Below are positions 1 through 7,392 of a DNA stretch of 49,114 bases, one piece after another (position 1 is the first letter of the stretch; each line of letters opens with the position of its first letter). The DNA comes from Clostridia bacterium (lineage in GTDB: Bacteria > Bacillota > Clostridia > Christensenellales > Aristaeellaceae). The translations under genes and the position numbers were made by a program. The stretch spans positions 1 through 49,114 of the forward strand of contig JAFXRG010000017.1 of NCBI GenBank assembly GCA_017526525.1. Direction: 5' to 3'. Below the pieces are notes generated by a model. The model was not told the DNA's origin. It ran no database searches and was given only the letters and a program-made list of their open reading frames with translations.

Positions 1-1
1 C

Positions 2-208
2 GCCCTGGACGCCAAAACGGAATACGAGCTGGTGAAGGCGGTCCGGGACCGGGGCATTTCCTGCATTGTTGTGGCCCACAGGCTTTCCACCATCCGCGAC
101 TGCGACGAAATCATTGTGATGAAGAACGGGCGGATTGAGGAACGCGGAACCCACGAGGAGCTGTATGCAAAGGGCGGAGCCTATACAGAGCTGGTGACCA
201 GTGAATAA
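2..208 (+). CDS. ABC exporter ATP-binding C-terminus (partial, probably NHLM ABC1)
   Basis: Only the last 68 codons are in the window and the 5' part lies upstream. The frame reads from an ALDAKTE stretch (the D-loop after Walker B) through the H-loop motif VVAHRLSTIRDCDEIIVMKNG to a TAA at 206-208, the standard end of an ABC exporter nucleotide-binding domain. The next gene, 41 bp downstream on the same strand, is an NHLM-type ABC2 exporter. In that family the partner gene is normally a peptidase-containing ABC1 exporter that removes the leader from a NHLP-class precursor peptide. I therefore infer ABC1 identity, but the diagnostic peptidase C39 domain is not visible. Role: ATP hydrolysis driving export across the cytoplasmic membrane. 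Confidence 0.75.
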   Translation, partial: ALDAKTEYELVKAVRDRGISCIVVAHRLSTIRDCDEIIVMKNGRIEERGTHEELYAKGGAYTELVTSE

Positions 209-249
209 GGAATTGCGGGAAACGGATTTCTGTCGAAGGGAGAACATCA

Positions 250-2433
250 ATGGGCTGGTTTAGTGAACAAATCAAACAGCGCATGGAAAGCGACCAGAAT
301 ATACTGGAAGATTCCTTTTTCCGGATGGCCAGCGTTGTCATGGACAAATGGAATGCGGAGCGGCTGGAGGATGAACGGCTGATTGCGAAGGAATCGCTGG
401 AAGAGATCCTGAAATACTACCATTTTAAAGCCATCGAGGTTCCGGACAGCATCAAGGACGTGGAAAAGCAGATGGAATACGTGCTGCGGCCGACGGGCCT
501 GATGATCCGGGAAGTGAAGCTGGAGGAAAACTGGCAGAACAACGCCTACGGTCCCATGCTGGGATACCTGCGGGAAAGCGGCGCGACGGTGGCGCTGCTG
601 CCCGGAACCGTGACCGGATACTATTTCCGGGATCCGGCCACGGGAAAGAAAACGAGGGTGACCCGGAAAAACGCGCAGATTTTCTCCCGGGACGCCATCT
701 GCTTCTACCAGCCCCTGCCTATGAAAAAACTCGGGGTGCCGGATCTTCTGCTCTTTATGAAGAAAAACATTTCCACCGGGGACCTGATTCTGATTGTTCT
801 TGCAACGCTGGCCTGTACGCTGGTGGGCTTTATTGAACCGCGGGTGTACAACCTGGTGACCGGCAAAATCCTGAGCAGCAGGAACATGCCGCTGCTGATG
901 GGCATGGCGGTGTTCCTGCTGACCAGTTCCTTTGCCAACCAGCTGATTGAACTGGTGCGCAACCTGCTGATGGAACGGATCAACACCAAGACGTCCGTTG
1001 CGGTGGAAGCCTCCGTGATGATGCGGATTCTTTCGCTGCCGGTGAGCTTTTTCCGGCAGTTTTCCTCCGGTGAGCTGGCCAGCCGGGCTTCCAGCGTCAA
1101 CAACCTGTGCACGATGATCCTGAACAACATCCTGTCCATCGGCCTGAGCAGCCTGATGTCCCTGCTGTATGTGACGCAGATTTTCAACTATGCCCCCGCG
1201 CTGGTGCTGCCCTCCATCCTGATCGTTATCGCCACGGTGACCATCAGCGTGACGGCTTCCATTGTGCAGATGGGCGTGACCCGGCGGAAAATGAAACTGA
1301 GCGCCGAAGAGACCGGCATGAGTTACGCGATGCTCAACGGCGTTCAGAAAATCCGTCTTTCCGGATCGGAAAAACGGGTGTTTGCCCGGTGGGGACGACT
1401 GTATGCCCGGGGCGCGAGGCTGGACTACAATCCGCCGATGTTCCTGAAGCTCAATACCGTGATTACCACGGCCATCTCCCTGATCGGTACGGTGATCCTG
1501 TACTACCTGGCGGTGGAAACCCATGTGGCGCCCAGTGAATACCTGGCTTTCAACGCTGCCTACGGGCGGGTGATGGGCGCGTTTACCGCCCTGGCCGGCA
1601 TTGCCATCTCCGTGGCGTCCATCCGCCCCGTGCTGGAAATGACGGAACCGATCCTGAAAGCGGAACCGGAAGTGACGGAAGAAAAGCAGGTTGTGGAATC
1701 CGTGAGCGGGCACATCGAAATGGACCATATTTCCTTCCGCTACGATGAAAGAAGCCCTTACGTGCTGGAGGACCTGAGCCTGGATATCCGCGCCGGGGAA
1801 TACGTGGCGATCGTCGGCCGCACAGGATGCGGCAAGTCCACGCTGGTGCGGCTGCTGCTGGGCTTTGAAAAGCCCGAGAAGGGGACCATTTTCTATGACC
1901 AGCGGGATATGAACAACCTGGATCCCCGGTCCCTGCGGAAGCATATCGGCGTTGTGACCCAGAACGGCCAGCTGTTCCAGAGCGACATTTACTCCAACAT
2001 CGTGATTTCAGCGCCGCAGCTGAAGCTGGAGGACGCCTGGGAGGCGGCGGAAATTGCCGGCATCGCCCAGGATATACGGGAAATGCCCATGGGAATGCAG
2101 ACGATGATTTCCGAAGGCCAGGGCGGCATTTCCGGCGGACAGAAGCAGCGGCTGATGATTGCCCGGGCGATTGCCCCCAAGCCGAAAATCCTGATTTTTG
2201 ACGAGGCAACCTCCGCACTGGACAACATGACCCAGAAACAGGTATCCGATGCGCTGGACCGGCTGAAATGTACCAGGATCGTCATTGCGCACCGGCTGTC
2301 CACCATCCGGCACTGCGACCGGATTCTTGTGATGAAGCAGGGTGAAATTATTGAAGAAGGGACCTATGACGCACTGATTGAAAAGAACGGGTATTTCGCC
2401 GAGCTGGTTTCCCGGCAGCGGCTGGATACCTGA
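250..2433 (+). CDS. NHLM-type bacteriocin/peptide ABC exporter, permease and ATPase (ABC2)
   Basis: 727 residues, starting at an ATG eight bases after AGGGAG. Residues 1-165 form a soluble N-terminal region with motifs typical of the peptidase-free NHLM ABC2 subunit (LLPGTVTGYYFRDPATG, then QPLPMKKLGVPDLL). Residues about 170-470 hold the exporter membrane domain with hydrophobic segments. The C-terminal ATPase has Walker A GRTGCGKST near residue 523, signature ISGGQ near 626 (Ile replaces the usual Leu), Walker B ILIFDEATSALD and the H-loop AHRLST. In known systems ABC1 and ABC2 export RiPP peptides carrying nitrile-hydratase-like or Nif11-like leaders. It is probably co-transcribed with the partial gene before it. 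No precursor or maturase is visible to the right, so the rest of the locus should lie to the left. Confidence 0.88.
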   Translation: MGWFSEQIKQRMESDQNILEDSFFRMASVVMDKWNAERLEDERLIAKESLEEILKYYHFKAIEVPDSIKDVEKQMEYVLRPTGLMIREVKLEENWQNNAYGPMLGYLRESGATVALLPGTVTGYYFRDPATGKKTRVTRKNAQIFSRDAICFYQPLPMKKLGVPDLLLFMKKNISTGDLILIVLATLACTLVGFIEPRVYNLVTGKILSSRNMPLLMGMAVFLLTSSFANQLIELVRNLLMERINTKTSVAVEASVMMRILSLPVSFFRQFSSGELASRASSVNNLCTMILNNILSIGLSSLMSLLYVTQIFNYAPALVLPSILIVIATVTISVTASIVQMGVTRRKMKLSAEETGMSYAMLNGVQKIRLSGSEKRVFARWGRLYARGARLDYNPPMFLKLNTVITTAISLIGTVILYYLAVETHVAPSEYLAFNAAYGRVMGAFTALAGIAISVASIRPVLEMTEPILKAEPEVTEEKQVVESVSGHIEMDHISFRYDERSPYVLEDLSLDIRAGEYVAIVGRTGCGKSTLVRLLLGFEKPEKGTIFYDQRDMNNLDPRSLRKHIGVVTQNGQLFQSDIYSNIVISAPQLKLEDAWEAAEIAGIAQDIREMPMGMQTMISEGQGGISGGQKQRLMIARAIAPKPKILIFDEATSALDNMTQKQVSDALDRLKCTRIVIAHRLSTIRHCDRILVMKQGEIIEEGTYDALIEKNGYFAELVSRQRLDT

Positions 2434-2437
2434 GGAA

Positions 2438-2459
2438 CCGGGCCGGAGCTCAGGCCCGG
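2438..2459. terminator. Hairpin between convergent genes
   Basis: A perfect 7-bp stem (CCGGGCC at 2438-2444, GGCCCGG at 2453-2459) with an 8-base loop lies between the exporter stop and the convergent PreA-like gene, overlapping the latter's stop codon. Neither side has a T-run, so it may only weakly terminate. Confidence 0.4.
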
Positions 2460-3970
2460 GAATGCTCCGGCGGTTTCCGGATCCGCTTACGGCCGGGAAC
2501 GACGGCGCCCTGCGGGCAGACCAGCAGGCAGAGATGGCAGCCGACACATTTCTTTCCGTTGAGCACCGGACGGCGGTTTTCATCCAGGCGAAGCGCCTGA
2601 TGGCCGCCATCCTCGCAGGAAATGACGCAGCGTCCGCAGCCGATGCAGCGCTCCGGCAGCACGGAAGGGAAGACGACGGTATCCCGCTCCAGCGGCTCGG
2701 TGGTGCCGCTGAGGGAATCCAGCCCCAGCCCCACGAGCTGCTTCACGGAGGAGAAGCCTTTCTCCGCCAGGTACAGATTCAGGCCGGCTTTCAGATCGTC
2801 AATCACCCGGTATCCGTACTGCATGACAGAGGTGGTGACCTGGACGGAGCTGCCGCCCAGCAGGATGAAATCCAGCGCGTCCTGCCAGGTTTCCACGCCG
2901 CCCATGGCGGAAATATGCATGCCCTTCAGGGCAGGATTCTGCGCCAGCTCAGCCACAAAACGGAGGGCGATGGGACGCACGGCGTTGCCGCTGTAACCGC
3001 CCACGGCGCTCTGCCCGTGGACCGACGGGGCGGACACGAAGGTATGCGGGTTCACCCCGGTAACGGATTTGATGGTATTAATGGCGGCAATACCGTCCGC
3101 GCCGCCCCGGAGAGCCGCCTCCGCGGCGGGACTCATGGCGGCGACATTGGGCGTCAGCTTGGCCAGCACCGGGATGGTGCAGGCCTTTTTGGCAGAGGCG
3201 GTAAACCGCTCTACCAGCTCCGGCACCTGGCCGATATCGCTTCCCAGGCCTCCGTCGGCCATGTTGGGACAGGAAAAATTCAACTCCACCGCATCCGCGC
3301 CGTTTTCCTGGCAGCGGCGGGCAAGCTCGCCCCACTCCGCTTCATTCTGGCCCATGATGGACGCCAGGATGAATTTGGCGGGGTATTTCTTTTTCAGCCG
3401 GCGGAAGATTTCCATGTTTTCTGACACGCTGTGGTCGGACAGCTGTTCAATATTCTTGAAGCCGATGATGCCGCCGTCACTGCCGGAAATGGCGGAGAAA
3501 CGGGGAGAGGCTTCATGAATATCCATGGAGCAGATGGTTTTGAAGCAGGCGCCGGCCCAGCCGGCCTCAAAGGCCCGGGCGCACATGTCGTAGGTACTGG
3601 CCACCACGGAGGAGGACAGGAGGAAGGGGTTTTCCAGCGGAATTCCGCACAGATCGCACTTCAGGAGGTCCTCGTTTTCCGGAATCGGGGTTTCGCAGGC
3701 GGGCTTCACCTGGAAATACAGCCGGTTGATCAGGTCCCGGATGGGAACCTCTCCCGGACGGACGCAATGCCGTTCGCAGGGAGCCCGGCAGGTGATGCAG
3801 GGATTCTGCTCCGGAAGCCGCTGGGCAGCGACCTGCTCGTTCCGGAACCAGATGCTCTGCAGCAGGCCGGAAGGATTCAGGCGGGAACAGGCCTGATCAC
3901 AGGGAGCATCCTTGCACAGGGTACAGCGAATCAGATCTGAACGCGGAATCATGGGCGATAACGGAATCAT
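2450..3970 (-). CDS. preA: PreA-like dihydropyrimidine dehydrogenase / DHOD-like Fe-S flavoprotein
   Basis: About 506 residues. I chose the ATG at 3970 because it lies seven to eight bases after GGAG; the ATG at 3976 is too close to that site. Residues 1-90 carry two cysteine groups (CTLCKDAPCDQAC and CITCRAPCERHC) resembling the N-terminal Fe-S domain usually found on PreT or GltD-type partners. Residues about 95-410 are the FMN-binding, dihydroorotate-dehydrogenase-like barrel (LNFSCPNM, AKLTPNV, AINTIKSV, SAMGGVETW, QVTTSVMQYGYR). The C-terminus has two ferredoxin motifs (CIGCGRCVISCEDGG and CVGCHLCLLVCP). In bacteria PreA with PreT reduces uracil or thymine using NADH. No PreT with its FAD/NAD module is adjacent, so the electron source is unknown. 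It stands alone, after the terminator of the upstream minus-strand pair. Confidence 0.82.
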   Translation of the reverse strand: MIPLSPMIPRSDLIRCTLCKDAPCDQACSRLNPSGLLQSIWFRNEQVAAQRLPEQNPCITCRAPCERHCVRPGEVPIRDLINRLYFQVKPACETPIPENEDLLKCDLCGIPLENPFLLSSSVVASTYDMCARAFEAGWAGACFKTICSMDIHEASPRFSAISGSDGGIIGFKNIEQLSDHSVSENMEIFRRLKKKYPAKFILASIMGQNEAEWGELARRCQENGADAVELNFSCPNMADGGLGSDIGQVPELVERFTASAKKACTIPVLAKLTPNVAAMSPAAEAALRGGADGIAAINTIKSVTGVNPHTFVSAPSVHGQSAVGGYSGNAVRPIALRFVAELAQNPALKGMHISAMGGVETWQDALDFILLGGSSVQVTTSVMQYGYRVIDDLKAGLNLYLAEKGFSSVKQLVGLGLDSLSGTTEPLERDTVVFPSVLPERCIGCGRCVISCEDGGHQALRLDENRRPVLNGKKCVGCHLCLLVCPQGAVVPGRKRIRKPPEHSRA

Positions 3971-4007
3971 GGGCATTCTCCTTTTTTATATTGTAATTGG
4001 ACCGGTA

Positions 4008-4045
4008 CAAAAAACGGCGTTCCGGCAACAGGCCGGGAACGCCGT
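4008..4045 (-). terminator. Intrinsic terminator of the STAS/ATPase operon (minus strand)
   Basis: A 10-bp stem (ACGGCGTTCC at 4014-4023, GGAACGCCGT at 4036-4045) read on the minus strand is followed by a six-base U-run (A-run at 4008-4013). It lies directly after the stop of the anti-sigma-type gene and before the PreA-like gene. Confidence 0.85.
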
Positions 4046-4056
4046 AAGCGATTCTG

Positions 4057-4662
4057 TCAGGCAATTTTTTTCAGAATGGTCATTTCGACCGTATGGTTCC
4101 GGATGCTGACTTTCACATCGTCCGCCACATGGGCGACGACGGATTTTTCCAGCTCGTCCCACGCTTCGCGGGTTTCTACGTCGCCCTGGTTGCGCATCCG
4201 GGCGGCGAGCTCTTCCTCATACCGCAGCATGGACCACTCATAGTCCAGCGGGGAGGTTCCGCTTTCTTCATAGATGCCGGAAACCAGCGGACCGGCGCAG
4301 GCGGCGACGTCTTCATCCGCCTGGAGGTCGAAGAAATTCCGCAGGCGGCCCATCAGCCCGCGGGCTGATTCGTTCTTTCCGCTGGTTGAGGCGGAAAGAA
4401 GCTGGGCACGCTTGGTGCTGTTCATCCGCGTGGAAACGCGCAGATGAAGCTGATAGACGGAATCTTCATCTTCAATCCAGAAGGTGCCGTCTGTTTCGCC
4501 GGTGATGGACCGCATCATTCCCATCATTTCTTCTGTGAGCAGGCGCAGATGCAGGGCGTTTTTCGGGGAAAGATCCTTATAGGCCGCTACCTTGTCCACC
4601 AGTTCAAGGGCAGCGCTTGTCTGACTTCCCTTGCCGGAAACGTGGATTACGTCTGTCTTCAT
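4057..4662 (-). CDS. Anti-sigma-type ATPase-like protein, partner of the STAS protein
   Basis: 201 residues. I recognise the sequence pattern (HLRLLTEEMMGMMRSITG near 38-55, VSTRMNSTKRAQLL, STSGKNESARG near 93-102, and a WDELEKSVVAHVADDVKVSI tail) as a conserved clostridial protein usually encoded with a STAS anti-sigma antagonist. It seems distantly related to the RsbW/SpoIIAB GHKL kinases. The usual N-box asparagine is not apparent (EEMMGM), so ATP binding is uncertain. Its start lies 16 bp after the STAS stop, so the two are one operon read from the promoter at 5043-5071 and ended by the hairpin at 4014-4045. Expected role: reversible partner switching in a regulatory circuit. The target sigma factor or effector is not in this window. 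Confidence 0.6.
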   Translation of the reverse strand: MKTDVIHVSGKGSQTSAALELVDKVAAYKDLSPKNALHLRLLTEEMMGMMRSITGETDGTFWIEDEDSVYQLHLRVSTRMNSTKRAQLLSASTSGKNESARGLMGRLRNFFDLQADEDVAACAGPLVSGIYEESGTSPLDYEWSMLRYEEELAARMRNQGDVETREAWDELEKSVVAHVADDVKVSIRNHTVEMTILKKIA

Positions 4663-4678
4663 ATTGGCCCCGCTCCTG

Positions 4679-4975
4679 TTACTCGATGGTCAGGATGTCG
4701 GAGAAACCGGTTACTTCGAACACTTCCTGCACGATTTCGTTGACATTCTTGATTTTCATGCCGCCCTTGCCGCTCATGGTTTTGTGGGCAGAAAGAAGCA
4801 CGCGCAGTCCGGCGGAAGAGATATAGTCCAGCTTGGCGAAGTCCAGGGTCAGGGAATCGGCATCTCCCATGGTTTTGTTCAGCTCGGCTTCCAGTTCCGG
4901 GGCAGTCATGGTGTCCAGACGGCCTTCCAGGGCGATAACCAGGGCTTTGTCGTTTTTGTTGGTGGTAATGGTCAT
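4679..4975 (-). CDS. STAS-domain anti-sigma factor antagonist
   Basis: 98 residues, a single STAS domain of normal length. The start at 4975 (MTITTNKNDK) is set by GGAGGA at 4983-4988; a longer in-frame reading up to 5032 has no such site. Family features are the LEGRLDTMTAPELE strand-helix and the phosphorylation loop LDYISSAGLRVLL, with Ser53/Ser54 as the likely phospho-acceptor. By analogy with RsbV and SpoIIAA, the unphosphorylated form should bind the ATPase-like partner encoded directly downstream and free whatever that partner holds. First gene of a two-gene operon. STAS identity is clear; the regulated process is not. Confidence 0.88.
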   Translation of the reverse strand: MTITTNKNDKALVIALEGRLDTMTAPELEAELNKTMGDADSLTLDFAKLDYISSAGLRVLLSAHKTMSGKGGMKIKNVNEIVQEVFEVTGFSDILTIE

Positions 4976-5042
4976 TGTTTTTCCTCCTTCAGTCATGCAA
5001 AGAAAGACCCTTGCAATGGATGAACTTATCAAAATTCACATT

Positions 5043-5071
5043 ATTCTAACATGTTTATTATGAAATTTCAA
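5043..5071 (-). promoter_or_regulatory. Sigma-A-type promoter for the STAS/ATPase operon
   Basis: Read on the minus strand: TTGAAA (5066-5071), 17-base spacer, TAGAAT (5043-5048). It lies about 70 bp upstream of the STAS start. Sequence match only. Confidence 0.65.
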
Positions 5072-5127
5072 TCAGTTTCTTTCATTTCGGACGAAACGCA
5101 TATCTTTTTCAGCATCTGACGATTTAA

Positions 5128-6054
5128 TCAGGAACGAAAGCACTGCTGCGGCTGTTCCGCCGCATCAATTGCCTTCTGCGTATCGGCATCCGCTTCGCCG
5201 GTCACGGGCAGTCCGTGCGTCTCCTGGAACTTCCGGACCGCCGCCTCGGTCAGTTCTCCGTAAAAGCCGGTAGGTTCATCCCCGTCGATGGTCAGCAGGT
5301 TCATTGCCATCAATCCTGCCTGGATCCGGCAGATGTTCCAGCTGTAGTCTCCCATCCGGCAGGTCCGGTGGTCTTCCGTGTACGCGCGCGGTGCGGGCAT
5401 GGGTTCGGGATGATAGTCTGCCGTTTCGTTGGGCTCCATGCCCAGCAGCTCGTTCAGTGTCAGCAGCTGATAGCCCTGGGAAATCACCCAGGGAACGAAC
5501 TCCTCCAGCTTCCCGATATCACCGTCTACGGTGTGAAACAGATAAATCGCTCCGGGGCTGAGTTCCCGCCTGATCTCTTCCATATCGACGTCCGTACCGC
5601 AGCAGCTCCATTGCATGACGCCCCTGAACCCGAGCTGGATCAGATAGTTGTGCGTCCGCAGATCCGTTATACCGTCCCCGCCCATCAGCCGGAAAAAATG
5701 CTGCCGGTAATTCACGCCCAGAATGCTGTTTACTTTCTGCCCCTGTGCCCAGATTTCCCGGGCCATTTCCGTCTCCGGCGCCCGGAAGATCCGCGCGTGA
5801 CTCATCGTATGGTTTTCGATCTCAAACCCTTTTTCCAGGACACACTGCCTGATGATTTCCGCCGCGCCGGGGAAGGAAAGGGCATTCCCGATGGGAAACA
5901 GCGTCAGCCCTGCGCCGTATTGATCGAAAATACGCACAATGCGCCGCAGGTTTTCCGTCCGGTCGCAGTCGTCCACCGTCACCGCGATCTTCCGTTCTTC
6001 TGTTTTCGCCCGGAAGAACACCGGCAGATACCTGTCATTTCCCTGCTTGTTCAT
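5128..6054 (-). CDS. Polysaccharide deacetylase (NodB-type) with C-terminal peptidoglycan-binding domain
   Basis: 308 residues. Residues 20-215 form a NodB-homology domain: metal-binding TVDDCD near 26-31, NHTMSHAR near 81-87 supplying the two histidines, FFRLMGGDG near 119-127, and IYLFHTVDGD near the end of the barrel. Residues about 225-300 match a PG_binding_1 repeat (NLLTIDGDEPTGFYGELTEAAVRKFQETHG in pieces). The family removes N-acetyl groups from peptidoglycan or other polysaccharides outside the cell. Oddly, the N-terminus (MNKQGNDRYLPVFF) has no signal peptide or membrane anchor, and no upstream in-frame start supplies one. The start at 6054 has GGAAGAGG behind it. It is transcribed divergently from the envelope operon starting at 6207, so the two may share regulation. 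Confidence 0.8.
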   Translation of the reverse strand: MNKQGNDRYLPVFFRAKTEERKIAVTVDDCDRTENLRRIVRIFDQYGAGLTLFPIGNALSFPGAAEIIRQCVLEKGFEIENHTMSHARIFRAPETEMAREIWAQGQKVNSILGVNYRQHFFRLMGGDGITDLRTHNYLIQLGFRGVMQWSCCGTDVDMEEIRRELSPGAIYLFHTVDGDIGKLEEFVPWVISQGYQLLTLNELLGMEPNETADYHPEPMPAPRAYTEDHRTCRMGDYSWNICRIQAGLMAMNLLTIDGDEPTGFYGELTEAAVRKFQETHGLPVTGEADADTQKAIDAAEQPQQCFRS

Positions 6055-6092
6055 CCTGTCCTCTTCCTTTTCGAACGTTCTGTCCCGCTCCT

Positions 6093-6122
6093 ATCATATG
6101 TTGAATATCGCATTATTGTCAA
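6093..6122 (-). promoter_or_regulatory. Promoter for the deacetylase gene
   Basis: Minus strand: TTGACA (6117-6122), 18-base spacer, TATGAT (6093-6098), about 40 bp before the start codon. On the plus strand of the same interval I see only TTGCAT (6125) and TATAAA (6151) with a 20-base spacer, which is too wide to call with confidence. Confidence 0.65.
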
Positions 6123-6206
6123 TCTTGCATTCCTTCCGCTTATGCATTAGTATAAAAGGGAAACACTGCTTCCCCGGGCTGTCAAAATCAGAATGCCTGA
6201 TCCGTC

Positions 6207-7382
6207 ATGAGCGATGATGGATTCTCTTCAGAAAGGAGCAGGTCTGCCGCGGTGCTGGTATATGATACGTTTGATCAATGGCTGGCGGAGAACAGCTTTC
6301 AGGCCGTCTATCTGTATGACTGCGATGAAAACCGTGTCCTGTATGCCCGCAATGAGCACATGCCGGCGCCGGTTGCCTCGCTCACCAAGATCGCGACGGC
6401 CATGGCGGCGCTGGAATGTGTGGCCGATCCGGACGGCACAGTCATTGAGGTAACCCGTCCCGCCGTAAACGAGGTGCACCGGCTCGACGGATTCTGCGCC
6501 GGTTTTGACGAGCAGATCGGTATGCGTTTTTCCGTAACGGAATACCTTTCCGGCCTCCTGATTGCTTCCGGGTGCGAAGCAGGTATGCTGCTCGCCGATT
6601 CCCTGTGCGCGGGAGACCGGGACGCCTTTGTCGCCCGGATGAACCGGCTCGCCCTTCGCGCGGGATGCCGGAACACCTGCTTCCGTGATCCCTGCGGCCT
6701 GCTCGATGAGGGCGTGTCGTCCGCTTTTGATGTCTTTCTTCTTTTCCACCGAATGCTGGAGATCCCGCTTCTGCGCGGGATTGCTTCCGCCACCACCCGG
6801 ATTATTCCCGGTTTGCCGGATCCCGTTCTGACGACGAACAGACTGAAGCGTTTCGCCAGTCCTGTTTTCTTTCCCTACGCCGCCTGCGGCAAAACGGGAA
6901 CATCGGACCTGGCGGGAAAGTGCCTGGCCTGTTCCTATGAGCGCAGGGGCAAAACGTACATTGCCGTCGTGCTGGGTTATCCTTTTGTCCTGGGAAAAAC
7001 GGCGGGGGATTCATTCTGGAAGGGTGCAGCCGATTCCCTGCTCTGCACTGCCTTCGCCCGGGAAGGAGCCTTTATGCGGGTGACTCTTGACCGGCATTTG
7101 CTGAAGGCGGGCGTCGGTGACCGACTCCCGCTCTTTCCCCGCGCGGTTTTCAACAACACCGGTGAAGAGCCCCGATTCCGTTTCCGTTCACTGAATCCCG
7201 AGGTGGCCGCCGTGAACGGGCAGGGCCTGGTTACGGTTCTGCAGCCGGGGCTTGCGCAGATCGAAATCCTCTCGCAGACAGGGGACTACGACCTGGCCTG
7301 CGTCAATGCCTGCGGTTCAGATCCTGTGAGTGTCAGCCGTCCCCACGGGGTCGGCGCCATCTCCGTTTATCCCTCTTTTTAG
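6207..7382 (+). CDS. PBP5-like D-alanyl-D-alanine carboxypeptidase homologue with altered SxN motif
   Basis: 391 residues from the ATG at 6207. A shorter GTG start at 6252 lies 13 bases after AGGAG and is also possible. Residues about 30-265 follow the penicillin-binding serine peptidase fold: SLTK with Ser58/Lys61 (SxxK), then SGC at 121-123 where this family normally has SGN, then KTGTS at 229-233. Residues about 295-375 resemble a bacterial Ig-like (Big2) domain (LNPEVAAVNGQGLVTVL). The family trims the terminal D-Ala from peptidoglycan stem peptides on the outer face of the membrane. Two oddities: the Asn to Cys change at the second motif, and no signal peptide with either start. It is the first gene of a tight run with the Asn-synthetase-like, GT51 and ABC genes. 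Activity is uncertain. Confidence 0.75.
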   Translation: MSDDGFSSERSRSAAVLVYDTFDQWLAENSFQAVYLYDCDENRVLYARNEHMPAPVASLTKIATAMAALECVADPDGTVIEVTRPAVNEVHRLDGFCAGFDEQIGMRFSVTEYLSGLLIASGCEAGMLLADSLCAGDRDAFVARMNRLALRAGCRNTCFRDPCGLLDEGVSSAFDVFLLFHRMLEIPLLRGIASATTRIIPGLPDPVLTTNRLKRFASPVFFPYAACGKTGTSDLAGKCLACSYERRGKTYIAVVLGYPFVLGKTAGDSFWKGAADSLLCTAFAREGAFMRVTLDRHLLKAGVGDRLPLFPRAVFNNTGEEPRFRFRSLNPEVAAVNGQGLVTVLQPGLAQIEILSQTGDYDLACVNACGSDPVSVSRPHGVGAISVYPSF

Positions 7383-7392
7383 GAGAACACCC

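Noticed and set aside
247-1944. 565-codon minus-strand frame opposite the NHLM exporter, and similar ones at 24570-26222 and 26301-27782
   Set aside because: Shadow frames in G+C-rich coding sequence; composition (Gln, His, Arg, Gly) and lack of motifs are typical of antisense artefacts.
2450-3970. Loss of the catalytic cysteine of dihydropyrimidine dehydrogenase (GSDIGQVPELV where the mammalian enzyme has LACGQDPELV)
   Set aside because: From memory, bacterial PreA proteins also have GSDVGQ-type sequence there, so this is the family norm rather than a defect.
6098-6217. Short hydrophobic frame MLNIALLSILHSF as a possible signal peptide for the PBP5-like protein
   Set aside because: It is in a different frame from the PBP5-like gene and ends at 6217; joining would need a frameshift for which there is no evidence.
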